From contig CM070576.1 of NCBI GenBank assembly GCA_036346355.1, positions 11,949,558 through 12,013,557 of the forward strand: a DNA stretch of 64,000 bases, in the 5' to 3' direction. Under the pieces are notes generated by a model. It saw nothing but the letters and a program-made list of their open reading frames with translations, searched no databases and was not told where the DNA came from. The DNA comes from Rhipidocladum racemiflorum (lineage: Eukaryota; Streptophyta; Magnoliopsida; Poales; Poaceae). The position numbers were made by a program, and so were the translations under genes. Shown piece by piece: positions 11,165-21,713 of this stretch (positions are counted from its first letter, which is position 1; every line of letters starts with the position of its first letter).

Positions 11165-11433
11165 CTAGGGATGTAGCTTTGATTCGGTCGGCCAGATACC
11201 TCCAAGGCTTGCGCCGCTATGATGACCGCAATGTTAGGGGGCGTGTTTTCTCCATAGGAGACCTGGTTCTAAGAAGAAATTAGGAGAGCGAGCACAAGCT
11301 TTCCCCGAATTGGGAGGGTCCCTATATTGTCAATGAAGTGGTACGGCCAGGGACTTATCAAATTAAACGAGAAGACGATGTAGTCATCAGCAACACCTGG
11401 AACATAGAACAGCTAAGTGGCTTCTATGCTTAA
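11165..11433 (+). pseudogene. Tat-lineage integrase C-terminal fragment
   Basis: The last roughly 88 codons of a Ty3/gypsy pol of the Tat (RIRE2-like) group. Recognisable pieces are ARYLQGLRRYDDRNV, RVFSIGDLVLRR, then LSPNWEGPYIVNEVVRPGTY, ending NTWNIEQLSGFYA and TAA at 11431-11433. This ending is typical of grass Tat elements. One in-frame TAG at 11281-11283. The upstream part of the gene is cut off exactly at the end of element A. Confidence 0.85.
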
Positions 11434-11847
11434 ATCTTATATTCTTATTGCATCATTATAAATGACACATTTCGTGAGTCTACCCTACCTAGAAATTTCC
11501 TGAGTACTCCCTTCTTTCCTTGAGGCGTCGGCAAAGACTTCCAAGCACGTTTATATCCTAATTCATGAAAACGCAAAACCATGTACGATAAAGCACGAAT
11601 TCCCCGCAAAAAGAGTGCCTAGGAAGAATAGCAAATAGCGAACAACCGGCACTCGGGGGCTGAGTTTAGTCAGGTGGAACGCGTAAGTGACAAAGGATAC
11701 GGCTCTTGGACGAATTCAAAAACCACACTAAATTGAAAAAAGAAGTGCACAGAGCAATGCGGAGGAAAGATAACGTTTCATTATTTTCATTATATATTAC
11801 AAAAAAAATTACATGTAGCTTTTTTCTTCTTCTCCTGCTCCTCCCAC
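11434..11847. other. 3' region of the Tat remnant, no gene
   Basis: Untranslated sequence after pol. It contains the phrase GGCACTCGGGGGCTGAG, like the post-pol region of grass Tat elements (a similar GCCGGGGGCTACA occurs near 12,355). No conserved ORF is seen. Confidence 0.5.
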
Positions 11848-12060
11848 TCAGACCTTGCCGCGGCACTTACGACCAACCGCGTCAATGAGGGAGTCCCTCG
11901 CCGTTAAAAGACGAGGGATGACCTCAAGCAATGCGTCGACAGTGGCGGCATCACGCTCGACGGCCTCCATCTCTGCCACCTCGGCCATGGCTTCCTCTAA
12001 AGCCCTCCACACCTCCTCGTTGGGCAGCCTTGCATACCAAGGGTCAGGGAAGTGCGCCAT
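11848..12060 (-). CDS. Antisense small ORF of the Tat remnant
   Basis: Minus-strand ORF downstream of pol, about 70 codons if started at the Met at 12,060 (MAHFPDPWYARLPNEE); the same frame is open back to 12,180. The product is acidic and helical (EEAMAEVAEMEAVERDAA) and ends in a basic CRGKV. Extra antisense ORFs in the 3' region are known in plant Tat/Ogre-lineage elements, and the location and orientation here match. Function unknown. I chose the internal Met because the upstream 40 codons are low-complexity and look like leader. No break is seen in this short frame. Confidence 0.5.
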   Translation of the reverse strand: MAHFPDPWYARLPNEEVWRALEEAMAEVAEMEAVERDAATVDALLEVIPRLLTARDSLIDAVGRKCRGKV

Positions 12061-12180
12061 CGCATAGTGCGGAGAGAAGAAAGACAAGGGAAGAGGGAGA
12101 GCTGGAGATGGGGAACGTCGAAGAAACGACGGCATATCACTTCTTATATGTGTAGGCGCGGAAGCCGAGGAGGTCCACAA

Positions 12181-12771
12181 TTAATGAAGGCGGCGGAGGC
12201 CGAAGCGGCCTAGCACCAAATCCTAGCCGGGTTCGACTGACCGCGTACTATCTCTGCCCATCTTTCAGCCCGGTGACGTCATAATTCCCTCCTAATTTTA
12301 ATTAAGATTAGTTTCTTTTGCCTTACGACCTAGTTGCTTCTCAACTAGGCAGTAAGCCGGGGGCTACACTTAATAAGTGCACATTCGCACGAGCATGAGT
12401 CCCTGACTTAGACCACTCTGCCGAATGGTCACAACACTTAATAAGTGAATGCTAAACGCTCCTGCAAGTTGTCTATCCTTGATTTAAGCACAGATCAGAA
12501 AAGCACTCGGGTGACAAAGCAGTCGGGCAAAGGAACTCGGTTAATGCTCCAGTCGGAAGAAATGCCAAGCTATTAACCCATCAGGAACTTAGGAGCCTCA
12601 CCGCTCGGACAAAGGAACTCGAACAACCATCTAGTCGGATGAGACAGCAGGCTGCTAATGCGCTAAGAGACAACAGAGCAAAACGCTAAGAAAAAATCCA
12701 CGTTCATTCCCAGCTCAGGAAGCTTGTACACATGTCTATATAGGATTCTAGTCTAAGTTTTCAGTTAAAGC
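12181..12771. other. Tat-element 3' region, no gene
   Basis: Non-coding. It has repeated phrases of the type ACTTAATAAGTG and CAGTCGG/CACTCGG. No ORF with family support on either strand. Confidence 0.4.
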
Positions 12772-13078
12772 TTATGAGACATCCTCAACTTCTCTTAGAA
12801 GATTGGTGGCTTGCTCGTCATCCACGGTGCAGGCAAAACCCTCCTTAACGGCCTCAAGCTCCACTCGGGGATACAATGACTTCACGTTCACCAATGCTGG
12901 ATTGTAGCTCGTGATTGCTCTGCTTCAATGGCGCAACCTTTTCCAACTTCTTCTATCCAAAGGGAGAGGGCAGGGGCGCTCTCCAAGCTCGCGCCCGAGG
13001 GTTCCCTCCACTTTCGCCATGGGACCCTCGTACCGCGGTGCGAACCCGGGTAGATCGTCGTCTTTGACTGGGGAGTAC
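12772..13078 (-). pseudogene. Probable C-terminal end of a Tat/PF04195-type retroelement gene
   Basis: The minus-strand frame starting near 13,078 reads PGFAPRYEGPMAKVEGTL, then after one stop TSYNPALVNVKSLYPRVELE and EGFACTVDDEQATNLLREV to a TAA at 12772-12774. The last 37 codons look like a genuine acidic protein terminus of the kind that ends grass 'gypsy-type' gene products, but I cannot confirm it. It lies head-to-head with the plus-strand fragment that starts at 13,081, so a rearrangement junction is likely at about 13,080. Confidence 0.35.
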
Positions 13079-13080
13079 TA

Positions 13081-14291
13081 GCGGACCTGGTGCTGCATTT
13101 CTCTGAATTCCTCTTCACCGTCCTCCACTTCTACGAAGTCAGCCATCTTCATCTCACTCCCAACTCTGTTCTCACCCTTTCCATCTTCGCATACCTCTGC
13201 AAGATGTTCGTAGGGGTAATACCAAATCTTCCTCTCTTCCGGTACTTCTATACTCTCCATAGCTCTACAGACGGTGGGGTTGTGGGGAGCTGCCATTTTC
13301 ACCTCCACGACGAGTTGGCTCCCCGCTACATTTCCTTCCAGGCGAAGTCCAACTGGAAGGCGTGGAGGAGCGACTGGCTGTATGTCGGCAATGACAGCGG
13401 GGTCAACGCTCTCATGATGCCTTCCACGCCGGCAGAAGCCCGCGAGAGTTGGGGTTCGCCTGTCGAGGAGACGGCGGAGCTCCTGGCAATGGCGGCCCGC
13501 ATCAACCATCTGCACGATGTCGGCTTGACCGGGGTGCTGGTAGTCCGTGACTTCATAGCCCGGAGGATTAGCCCCCTTCGTTGACGTGCCCGCCCTGCAT
13601 GGCAGTACACGGGCGACGATGACATGATGCGCACGCACCCGAGCCGTGAGTTCTTTATTCTCCTTGTGAACACATTTTTTCTTTTGTGGTCGCCATCGAC
13701 CAACAATCTTGTTTTCCTTTTTTCGCCAGTTGCGGGGAACTTGGACAGTCTCGCCATCTCCAAATGGCTGGCCGGACTGCTCCCACCACCGCGGGGCGCC
13801 TAGATTTTCCTGCCGGGGCCCGGCCGCTCTATGATCTGGAGTCCACGGAGCGCCTCCGGATCGTATTGTTGTTCCCAACGATGGACTCCACCGGCCCTTC
13901 GGTGCTGCCGGCCCGTGGTCCCTTGGTGATCAAGGACCCGGGCCCGGCCAACGATCGAAGCACGGGCAAGCGGCCGGCCTCTCCGGACGCCGCGGGTGCG
14001 GACCCCAGGAGGCCTCACACCAGGGACCAAACCCGTGCTGCTGCAGACTCCGCCGCTGCTCCAAGCGAGTTCGGAGTGGTGGGATCTTCATCCGGGGTGA
14101 CAATGTCTGCTGGCCCGAATCCAGTGCCGGCTCTGCCGGCACCAACTCTTTTGCCGTCAACCTCCTTAGCTCCTACTCCGTCGACACCAACTCCATCGGC
14201 ATTGAGGGTTATGGCCACCGCCCACCAGGGTGGGCTCGCACTCCCAACTGCTTCGTTCGTCTTCTGGTCTCCTCCAAGGGTGGCCCCCTAA
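13081..14291 (+). pseudogene. PF04195-like 'putative gypsy-type' gene, N-terminal half
   Basis: The first exon (to 13,645) shows the conserved pattern of this grass retroelement family: FLFTVLHFYEVSHLHLTPNS, IFAYLCKMFVGVIPNLPLF, GSCHFHLHDELAPRYI, WKAWRSDWLYV. The frame continues past a TGA at 13582-13584 into RARPAWQYTGDDDMMR. A short intron (13,646-13,729; GTGAGT donor, TTTTTTCGCCAG acceptor) is plausible. The second part contains GKRPASPDAAGADPRR and a Pro-rich tail ending near 14,291; the frame after the intron is uncertain. The N-terminus is truncated. The biochemical role of this family is not known to me. Its partner copy is at 1-752 on the opposite strand. Confidence 0.7.
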
Positions 14292-14339
14292 GGTACTCCA
14301 GCCGAGCGGACGCCTGCTGTGCCAACAGAAGCCGTTGGG

Positions 14340-14455
14340 ATAAATGGATAAGAATTATAATTTATTCAATAATTTAGCTAGATCTTAAAAATCCACTACA
14401 TCACTAAAATGGATAAGAATTATAATTTATTCAATAATTTAGCTTGATCTTAATT
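14340..14455. repeat. Tandem duplication, 66-bp unit
   Basis: ATGGATAAGAATTATAATTT and the following AT-rich sequence occur at about 14,340 and again at about 14,406. The second copy is partial and differs at one base (GCTAGATC versus GCTTGATC). 14,456-14,705 has no gene or recognisable element. Confidence 0.85.
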
Positions 14456-14705
14456 TGAGCACTACCGACCTAAAATGTTCACACCATACAATCAGTGATT
14501 ATCAAAATCTAGAGCACTCTATAAAGTAAAATTTTACTACAAATATAACATAGATCAAGTTAGTAACCTCGAAGAGAAATACAAGACAAATTTTAAAACA
14601 ATTTTTCGGTTGCATCTCGGCAAGAAAATGACAACCGAATAAACAGAGCTCTTCTCTGTCTGTTCGGCTAGGGAAGGCGTTAGTCAGGGTAGCTATATAA
14701 ATACC

Positions 14706-14864
14706 TTATCACTGCCGGCTCTGCGCAGAACCGACAGTGATAATGTCAGATTATGCGAGGAAATTCAGATGCGTGGGAAAAATACATATCACTGTTGATT
14801 AAAAAATAAACTCGATAGTAAAAATTCCAATATCACTACCGGTTTTGGGTATAAACCGGTAGTG
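14706..14864. mobile_element. Left remnant of an outer CACTA-like element (CACTA-0)
   Basis: Three hairpin-forming units with the motif TATCACT(G/A)CCGG ... CCGG(C/T)AGTGATA (about 14,708-14,745, 14,786-14,822, 14,831-14,864). The same motif continues at 59,911-60,068 beyond CACTA-1. These are subterminal repeats of a non-autonomous CACTA-type element. Its left terminal CACTA is not found, so the left side is probably truncated. Confidence 0.6.
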
Positions 14865-15135
14865 CACTACTACAGAACCGGCTACCACAAGCGGGGCGTA
14901 ACCCCCTTCAGAAGCGGTTTTATAACCGCTTCTAAGCAACCGCGTGTGATACCCGTCCGGTATCACAAGCGGTTGCACGAACCGCTTGTGCTGTGGCACC
15001 AGAAGCGGTTGGTAATGTGTCTAGGAAGGCCAGTGGAGGCGCCACGTGGGGGACTCCACAAGCGGTTCGTATTACAAACCGCTTGTGGAGAGCAAGCACT
15101 CCAGAAGCGGTTGGAATCACCAACCGCTTGTGGAG
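14865..15135. repeat. Left TIR and subterminal repeats of CACTA-1
   Basis: The CACTACTACAGAACCGG terminus is followed by at least four hairpins of the form (A/G)AAGCGGTT ... AACCGCTT. In En/Spm elements such subterminal repeats are the TNPA binding sites. 15,136-15,417 has no gene; it includes a short repeated phrase GTTCACAAGCTAGCTC at about 15,274 and 15,304. Confidence 0.9.
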
Positions 15136-15417
15136 AGAGTTTTCAATTATATGTATTACAGAATATGTTCTTTCAGTGTTTTTGTATATCATTTTTGACC
15201 ATAAACTTAAAAATGAGTGGAGGAGTTTTTAGCGCAATGAAATATATATTACATATGCTTAATAGTGTAACAAATGTTCACAAGCTAGCTCACTCATACA
15301 CATGTTCACAAGCTAGCTCTCACAAAAAAAACGAACTTAATAGTGTAACAAATGGACAAGTACATACACGCTACCGACGTTTACAAGTTTGAATGATTAA
15401 AAAAATGATTATCGAAC

Positions 15418-16913
15418 TCATTTCTTGTGTGCATCAGTCAAGTCCTTGGTCGATGTGGATGTCGTCATCAGTTCGGCGGTGTTCAACGAAGGACCAAGCC
15501 TTACGTGGAACTCGCCATTTGGAGATACAACCTCGTCGATAATGAAGCCCATGAGTTGCTCTTGGAGTGCGCGCACTCGGTGAGGCGGGAGCACGTTAAT
15601 GTGCTCATTGATGTTGGGCTGACAATTGATTAAGTGGGAAGTATATAAATATGCGATCACATGCAATTAATTAAAAATGTAAGTTGCAGCAAACAAATTG
15701 ACATGCATATACGAACCTCGGCATAATGTTCCGGCTCATCGCCATGGATAAAACTTTGAATATAGTGGAACATGTAGTAGCCACATAAGTTGTTTCCAAC
15801 CGTCTGGCGTTTAACCTTCACAGGGAGAAATTTAAGAACATAAGATGAAGAACTGATATGACGCATTTGATTTCATATTTGTTTTTGTAGTACGTACCTG
15901 AGCATTTATTACGACTTCAAATTCTTTCTTGAATTCTCCTTTCTGCTTCTTCCTGAACTTTGCAAATGTCTTGTTCAGGACGTCAATGAACCATTGGTAT
16001 TTGTCGAGTGGATTCCTTCTTGAGTCATGAACTATAATCCTACTGTTGTCAAGCTCGATGACTAGAAGGATCCAGTGAAACATATTCGTATATTCCAACA
16101 TATGCGTAAGTAGCTAGTCGTACTATCAATGTCTTAAGTAATACAAGAACAAAAGGTTTCTGAGAACACGTACTTGAAGTTGAAGGGCAGAAGTATGTAC
16201 GGTTTGTAGTGCTGTTTCAATAATGCATGCAAAATGTATGCCTCAACTTGCGGTCTTTGCTGGTCGAATGCCCAGATTTTCTCGTTGACAGCCTGTGGGT
16301 CGATGAAGCCAACGTTCTGTTTGCCCATCCTTCTACATCGTTGTATCTCCATTCTACATAAAAAGGGATAACTAAGTTAATTAGATTTTCAATTTTGTGG
16401 TACGAGAGGAAGCAAATGGTAAACTTAGTAGATCGACACTTATAGACACCAGCAGCACATGAAGGACATGTCAATGGCATCTGTTTGGTACACATGGTAC
16501 AAGTCCTCGAATTCCAGCCAGTTTTCAGTGTTGTTCCCGTGGAAGAAATGCTCATCTTGAGAAACGAGGAGGAATATTTTCTTTCCTTTAGATGCCCTTT
16601 TCATGTAACATTCATGCAATTGACGCATCTTGGTTGGGAGATCATTTATATCTTTTGGATCAATTAGCGGTTTGCCCAACTCATACTTCCATCTGGTTGG
16701 TGCCATTGGAAGATCCTGATCTATTGATTCGAGTCTCGCCTCATTCAGGAATGCCTGGACCCTCAACTGTTCAGCACTCTGCTCATCTTCCACTATCTTC
16801 TTCTTTCCCGCCGACATAGCCCGTTTATTTTTCACTGTAGCCTTTCTTATTGTCCTTTTGTAGTCTGTCGTCACAGGCGGTGGCGCCGTTCCGCATGACT
16901 GAAAGTGCTTCAC
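15418..16913 (-). pseudogene. Ulp1-like C48 cysteine protease domain of CACTA-1
   Basis: SUMO-protease-like domain downstream of the TNPA-like part. The start (KHFQSCGTAPPPVTTDYK) is in frame with the TNPA-like ORF except for one TGA at 16944-16946. Protease signatures in order on the minus strand: NENVGF-type exon around 16,300, the FHWILLVIELDNSRIIVHDS motif (catalytic His then Asp, about 16,075-16,020), QTVGNNLCGYYMFHYI (oxyanion Gln and catalytic Cys, about 15,805-15,760) and a C-terminal exon with LQEQLMGFIIDEVVSPNGEF (about 15,560). AT-rich gaps between segments look like introns. Ulp1-like genes are known passengers or partners in plant CACTA elements. The His-Asp-Cys set is retained although the gene upstream is broken. 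Confidence 0.75.
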
Positions 16914-16943
16914 AGTTTTTTTATCTATTTGAACCTTGGGCTT

Positions 16944-18972
16944 TCACTTCACTGGCGCAAGCTGCATGGCCACATCGGCCTTTACGGTAATTGATAGCTC
17001 CTCCGCAGTCAGATCATATGGCCGCTTTGGCAGTTCCTTTAACATTATCTGTCTGTCGGATGCCGACTTCGTGGGAGGAGGTGCCGGTGCGGGATCCCTC
17101 CTTCTGACAGCGAGCTTCTTCCTCGGGGGAGATGCTGGAGGTGGAGTCGGGCTTCTTTGTGGAGCGGGAGGTGGAGGAGGCGTGGCCAGGACCACCGGGG
17201 AAGCATTACGTGCAGGCGACGTCGGAGGAGTCGTGTGTTGTCGATGTACAGGAGGTGTGCTTGCTCCTCCAACTTGCTCAAACTGCGGGGCCTGTATTGC
17301 TGGAGATGTAACCTCCACACCATCTGGAAATATAATGTACTTTTTGCGCCAGAGGATGAATGTGCCGTGGACGGCCTGTCCAAGCTTGGTCACGTCGTCG
17401 CCCCCAGCAATCTCCAGCATTAGTTCTTTGAAGCCCCCCACAACCTCTTCCACCGTGACCTTCGAGTATCCGGAGGGTATCTGGTTGAAGTGGAACGTCT
17501 GGCCCGCCTCCACCGGATAAGCCATGCCGTAAGCCACATTGTAGGAGAGGTTACGCATATCATTGTGTAGCTCGCACTGGCGGCGAACCTTGATGATGTC
17601 CACGGGATAGCGGGCCTGCGGGTCGTCTGCTTCAGGGGCCACGGTGGATGCGCAACTGCTCTTTTGCGCGGTCGGGCTGATCATGAATTCCGGCGCCGCC
17701 TGGACATTACTGGCGGGAAGCTGAAGCTGGTTTATTGCTTCGAACACTTTTTGCATGACCAAATCAGGGATGGAAGCCTTCGTAACTCTAAGCACGTGCT
17801 CCAATCGGCTCACTCTAGCCTGCTCTCTCCTCTTGCTTCTGTCTCGGCTCCTGTAACTACATGTGTCTTTGGCAAAGCCGTGCCTCCACGGTACCTTCCC
17901 GAAACCTCGTGTCTGTCCCGGGTGCTCAGGGTTTTGAAGGGCATATGTTAGCTCGTCATTCTCCCTGTCCGTCACCAAGGATCCTGACCGAGATTGGTCG
18001 ATGGCTTCTACAATCCTTTCACCAACTTCTTGGACTGTCGGTGCCATCACCAAGCTACCGTCATTTGCAAGTGTGCCCCCGTGACCCTAAAACCAATTGT
18101 GAAAGTGAGGCTTCCAATTATCAGTTTCAGGTACAATATCCTGCTGCCGAAGTTCCTGTTCCCGCTTGTCCCATTTCTTTGCACCTTGATGTGACCACCG
18201 GTGTCGAGATGGTGGTGGTATTTCTTCTTCTGGTCATTCACCTTGTTTTTCTCTCTCGCCACCTGTCCTGCATCAGACAGCTTGTATTCCTCGAAAGCCT
18301 CCCAATGATCCGCCAGCTTAGGAAATTGATTGAAGTCTGGCCTTTCTCCTTTGTCGATGTACTTGCGGGTGAGGGATGACTTCCACTGCTGAAAGAAAGT
18401 TGCCATCTTCTTCAAAGCCCAACCCTTGGCCTTCTATTCGTACCCTTCTGGAAAAGTGAAATTTTCCTTCATATCATTCCAGAGCTGTTCCTTGGTAGCT
18501 GCAGGGACTTCGGCCCATTTCTGGATGCTGATTGGGACATGGTCCCTCATGTGGTATCCGCAAGCATTGTTGAAAGGGCCAACTGCTGATTCTGGGGCTA
18601 GCAGACTCCCGTCATTTCCGACTTTGGTTATCACATACTTGGTCGAAGGCTTCTTGTTTGGTCCTCGGTTAATTCTGGACTGGGTGGCCGATGATGTACC
18701 GGGCTGGATACACAAACACATGTTAGAATAATTACATAGAAGACTTGGACATGTCATATTGGTTAAGAGGATACCTCGGTGTTGTCGACAGCATTAGAAG
18801 TATCCTCACCGGTACCAGTGTTAACAGCCTCATCGACTGCGTTAGCAGCATCCTCGCCGGTACCAGTGTTAATAGCCTCATCGACGCCTAAGATGCTACC
18901 CAGCGCAATTGTCTCGAATATCATATTTTCCTCGTCATCGAAATCCGGGTCACTACGTCGTGGTGTCGCCAT
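16944..18972 (-). pseudogene. TNPA-like protein of CACTA-1 (plant Ptta/En/Spm transposase family)
   Basis: First exon 18,972 to about 18,776 begins MATPRRSDPDFDDEEN and has a duplicated acidic repeat (AVDEAVNTGTGED). An intron of about 65 nt follows (GTATCC donor, TGTGTATCCAG acceptor). The second exon has CGYHMRDHVPISIQKW, KYIDKGERPDFNQFPKLADHW and KKKYHHHLDTGGH, then ENDELTYALQNPEHPGQTRG and WRHGFAKD, the Transposase_24 (PF03004)-type core. A Pro-rich linker leads to LKELPKRPYDLTAEELSITV. Breaks: TAG at 18434-18436, a frameshift near 18,190, a stop near 18,083, TGA at 16944-16946. TNPA-class proteins bind subterminal repeats; here its product would have continued into the Ulp1 domain. Confidence 0.8.
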
Positions 18973-19504
18973 CTATAGTGGGCATGAAATCATATATACA
19001 ATATTTATATATACTCAAACATACATACAACATAAAAGTGGGCATGAAAACAGAGAGAGCATGAAGGGCATACATACAACACAACACAGAGAGCATGAAA
19101 ACTCCATACCACAAGAGAGCATGAAAACTCCAACATACAACATACGCAAACATATATACAATACTTATATATATGCAAACATACATACAACAGAGAGAGC
19201 ATGAAAACTCCAACATATATACAATATTTCATTACTCCAACATCAACAGATCAACAAAACGCCTTGTGGGCATTTCACCGAACACCTTGCGGGCATGAAA
19301 ACAGAGAGAGCAGGGGGGCGTTGCGCCAGCTACCTAGGTCCTCCGGGGTGGATTGGCTGGGGGCGTCGGCGCGGTGGCTGGGGGGCGCCGGCGCGGTGGC
19401 GGTCGACGGAGGTGCTGTGGCGCGCATGAAGGTCGGGGCTCTGGTGCGTGGGACTTAGAAAATTTGAAGGTGCGGGAGAGTGTGGGGACTTCAAAATTTA
19501 AAGC
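18973..19504. promoter_or_regulatory. Upstream region of the TNPA/Ulp1 gene
   Basis: 18,980-19,230 is built from imperfect repeats of GAGAGCATGAAAACTCC and ACATACATACAAC. 19,300-19,460 is GC-rich. The position 5' of the minus-strand TNPA gene makes this its likely promoter and leader; no ORF is convincing. Confidence 0.35.
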
Positions 19505-20310
19505 TCACCCACCTCTACAAGCGGTTCGTACTACCAACCACTTGTAGAGTTACTTCTACAAGCGGTTCTTAATACTAGCCGCTTGTAGTGGTACTTCTAC
19601 AAGCGGTTCTTAGTACCAACTGTTTGTAGAATGGACTATAGGCTGGCTGCACTGCTTGTAGTGGACCCCGACTCCAAGCGGTTGGCGATACAAACCGCTT
19701 GTAGAGGTACTTCTACAAGCGGTTGGTATTACGAACCGCTTGTAGAGGACCCCGAGTACAAGCGGTTGGTACTAAGAACCGCTTGTAAAAGTACCGCCAC
19801 GTAATACTTAAAAGGGTTTCGTGCCTAATGTGGTTAACAAGAAATCTCCTCTCCCCCTTGGCTAGCGCAGGCGCTTGAGTGCGGGCTTGTGGCCATCCAT
19901 GAGGTTGGCTGTTCGAGCCCTACTCGCACCCCGCTGGCCTTTCTTTTTTTTTTAAATTCAACTACAAGCGGTTGGTAATGCAAACCACTTGTAGAAGACC
20001 ATGACTACAAGCGGTTGGTAATACAAACCGCTTGTAGAGGACCCCGAGTACAAGCGGTTTGTACTAAGAACAGCTTGTAAAAGTACCGCCACGTGATACT
20101 TAAAAGGGTTTCATGCCTATTGTGGTTAACAAGAAATCTCCTCTCCCCCCTGTCTAGCGCGGGCGCTTGAGTGCGGGCTTGTGGCCATCCATGAGGTTGG
20201 CTGTTTGAGCCCCACTCGCGCCCCGCTGGCCTTTCTTTTTTTTTTAAATCCAACTACAAGCGGTTTGGTGCCTAATGTGTACTAAGAACCCCGAGTACAA
20301 GCGTCATTTT
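19505..20310. repeat. Internal cluster of subterminal-type AAGCGGTT hairpins with a 294-bp tandem duplication
   Basis: About a dozen units of CTACAAGCGGTT ... AACCGCTTGTAG, the same motif as at the CACTA-1 ends, lie between the TNPA-like and TNPD genes. A block of about 294 bp starting GAGTACAAGCGGTT is duplicated in tandem (about 19,752 and about 20,046). No CACTA terminus is seen at either side, so this is not simply a separate nested element. Confidence 0.85.
19855..19956 (+). other. Pol III-like internal promoter motifs with T-run, duplicated at 20,150-20,250
   Basis: Within each 294-bp unit there is an A-box-like TGGCTAGCGCAGG and, roughly 50 bp later, a B-box-like TGTTCGAGCCC, followed by a T9-10 run, as in tRNA-derived transcription units. 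I cannot fold it into a proper tRNA. The second copy reads TGTTTGAGCCC in the B-box-like site. Low confidence. Confidence 0.25.
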
Positions 20311-20443
20311 TTTAAGTGTTTGTATTTCTTTTGTTTGTAGAAAATATGTAGAAGCAATGTTAAACATCAACATATCAACACGATCATATGGAATAATGTA
20401 AAAGCAATGTTTCATATGGAATAATTTATACAAGCACTACATC

Positions 20444-21713
20444 TTAAGTCTTCGTCTTTACAATTGTTCCTTCGTTATGATCGTGACGTATGTAAGGAGC
20501 ATCGACATCACTGTCACGCAGGATGTTTATGTCAACATCAACTGTAAAAGGAGGGAGCTCGTCGAACTGACCATACTCTTCCTCGTCGGTGACGTTCTCA
20601 ACTCCTACAATCCTTCGTTTGCCTTGGAGAACTACATGTCGCTTTGGCATTACCTTTTGCTTGTCCTTTTGATTTTTAGGCTTGCTTGACATGTCCATTA
20701 AATAGAAGACTTGGATCACATCGTTCGCGAGAACAAACGGTTCGCGCCTATAGCCGACTTCTGTGAGATCCACAGTTGTCATGCCGTATTTGTCAACCTT
20801 CACACCATTTGGAGTCAGCTTAACCCATTGGCACTTATATAGAGGGACCTTGAGAGGTCCATAGTCGAGCTCCCATATTTCTTCTATGAAACCATAATAT
20901 GTGTTCAACCTGCCACTGTTGTCTTCGGCGTCTATACGGACACCGCTCTTCTGGTTGGTGCTCCTGTTATCCTGGGATCTGGTGTAGAATGTGTAACCAT
21001 TGATCTCATACCCCTTGAATGTCACGATTTCTTGTGACGGTCCCTAGGCCAAGCGTTGCAATAGTTCATCGTTTGACCCTTCCTCAATGATGTACTTCTG
21101 TAGCCAGCTGCCGAAAGAATCCATGTGCTTCAAGGTTATCCAACTCTCTGTCTTCCCTGTGAACTCGCGGCGTAGGACACTCTTGTGCTGAAGGACATAG
21201 GGGGCAACTATGGTTGATTGCTTCAGAATAGTGAAATGTGCTTGCTTGAATGCAGCAAGATCACTGCATGCAACTGCTTGCCATCCTATTGTGCCTTTGC
21301 CCCATAGCCTCCCCTCGTGTCGTGATATGGGGATGCCGATAGGATTTAGATCATTCATGTAATCAACACAAAACTCTATCACCTCCTCCGTCACGTAGCC
21401 CTCGGCAATGCAGCCTTCCGGACGCGAACGGTTACGAACGTACTTCTTGAGGACACTCATGTACCTCTCGAAAGGGAACATGTTGTGCAGATACACTGGT
21501 CCGAGGATACCTATCTCCTTGACAAGGTGAACGGTGAGATGAACCATGATATCAAAGAATGCAGGAGGAAAAATCATCTCGAGGCTAACCAAACTTTGTA
21601 CCACATCAGCCTCCAACTTAGGCAGTTTAGCTGGTTTGACGACCTTCTGCGAAATGGCGTTCAGGAAGGAACATAGCTTTGCGATTGTCCCCCGCACCCA
21701 CTCGGGCAGTATA
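20444..21713 (-). pseudogene. TNPD-like transposase of CACTA-1, C-terminal part (DUF4218 and DUF4216 regions)
   Basis: Continuation of the gene that starts at 59,162. From 21,713 it reads WVRGTIAKLCSFLNAISQ, then the DUF4218-type region (FDIMVHLTVHLVKEIGILGP, HNMFPFERYMSVLKKYVRNR, PEGCIAEGYVTEEVIEFC). One in-frame TAG at 21044-21046 is followed in the same frame by the DUF4216-type region (GYEINGYTFYTRSQDN, NSGRLNTYYGFIEEIWELDY, VPLYKCQWVKL, EPFVLANDVIQVFYL) and an acidic tail to 20,444. 20,311-20,443 is non-coding 3' flank. Removing CACTA-2 joins this to the 57,095 end in frame. Confidence 0.9.

Noticed and set aside
13326..13878. Minus-strand ORFs of 145-266 codons
   Set aside because: Antisense to the PF04195-like exon, which carries the recognisable motifs.
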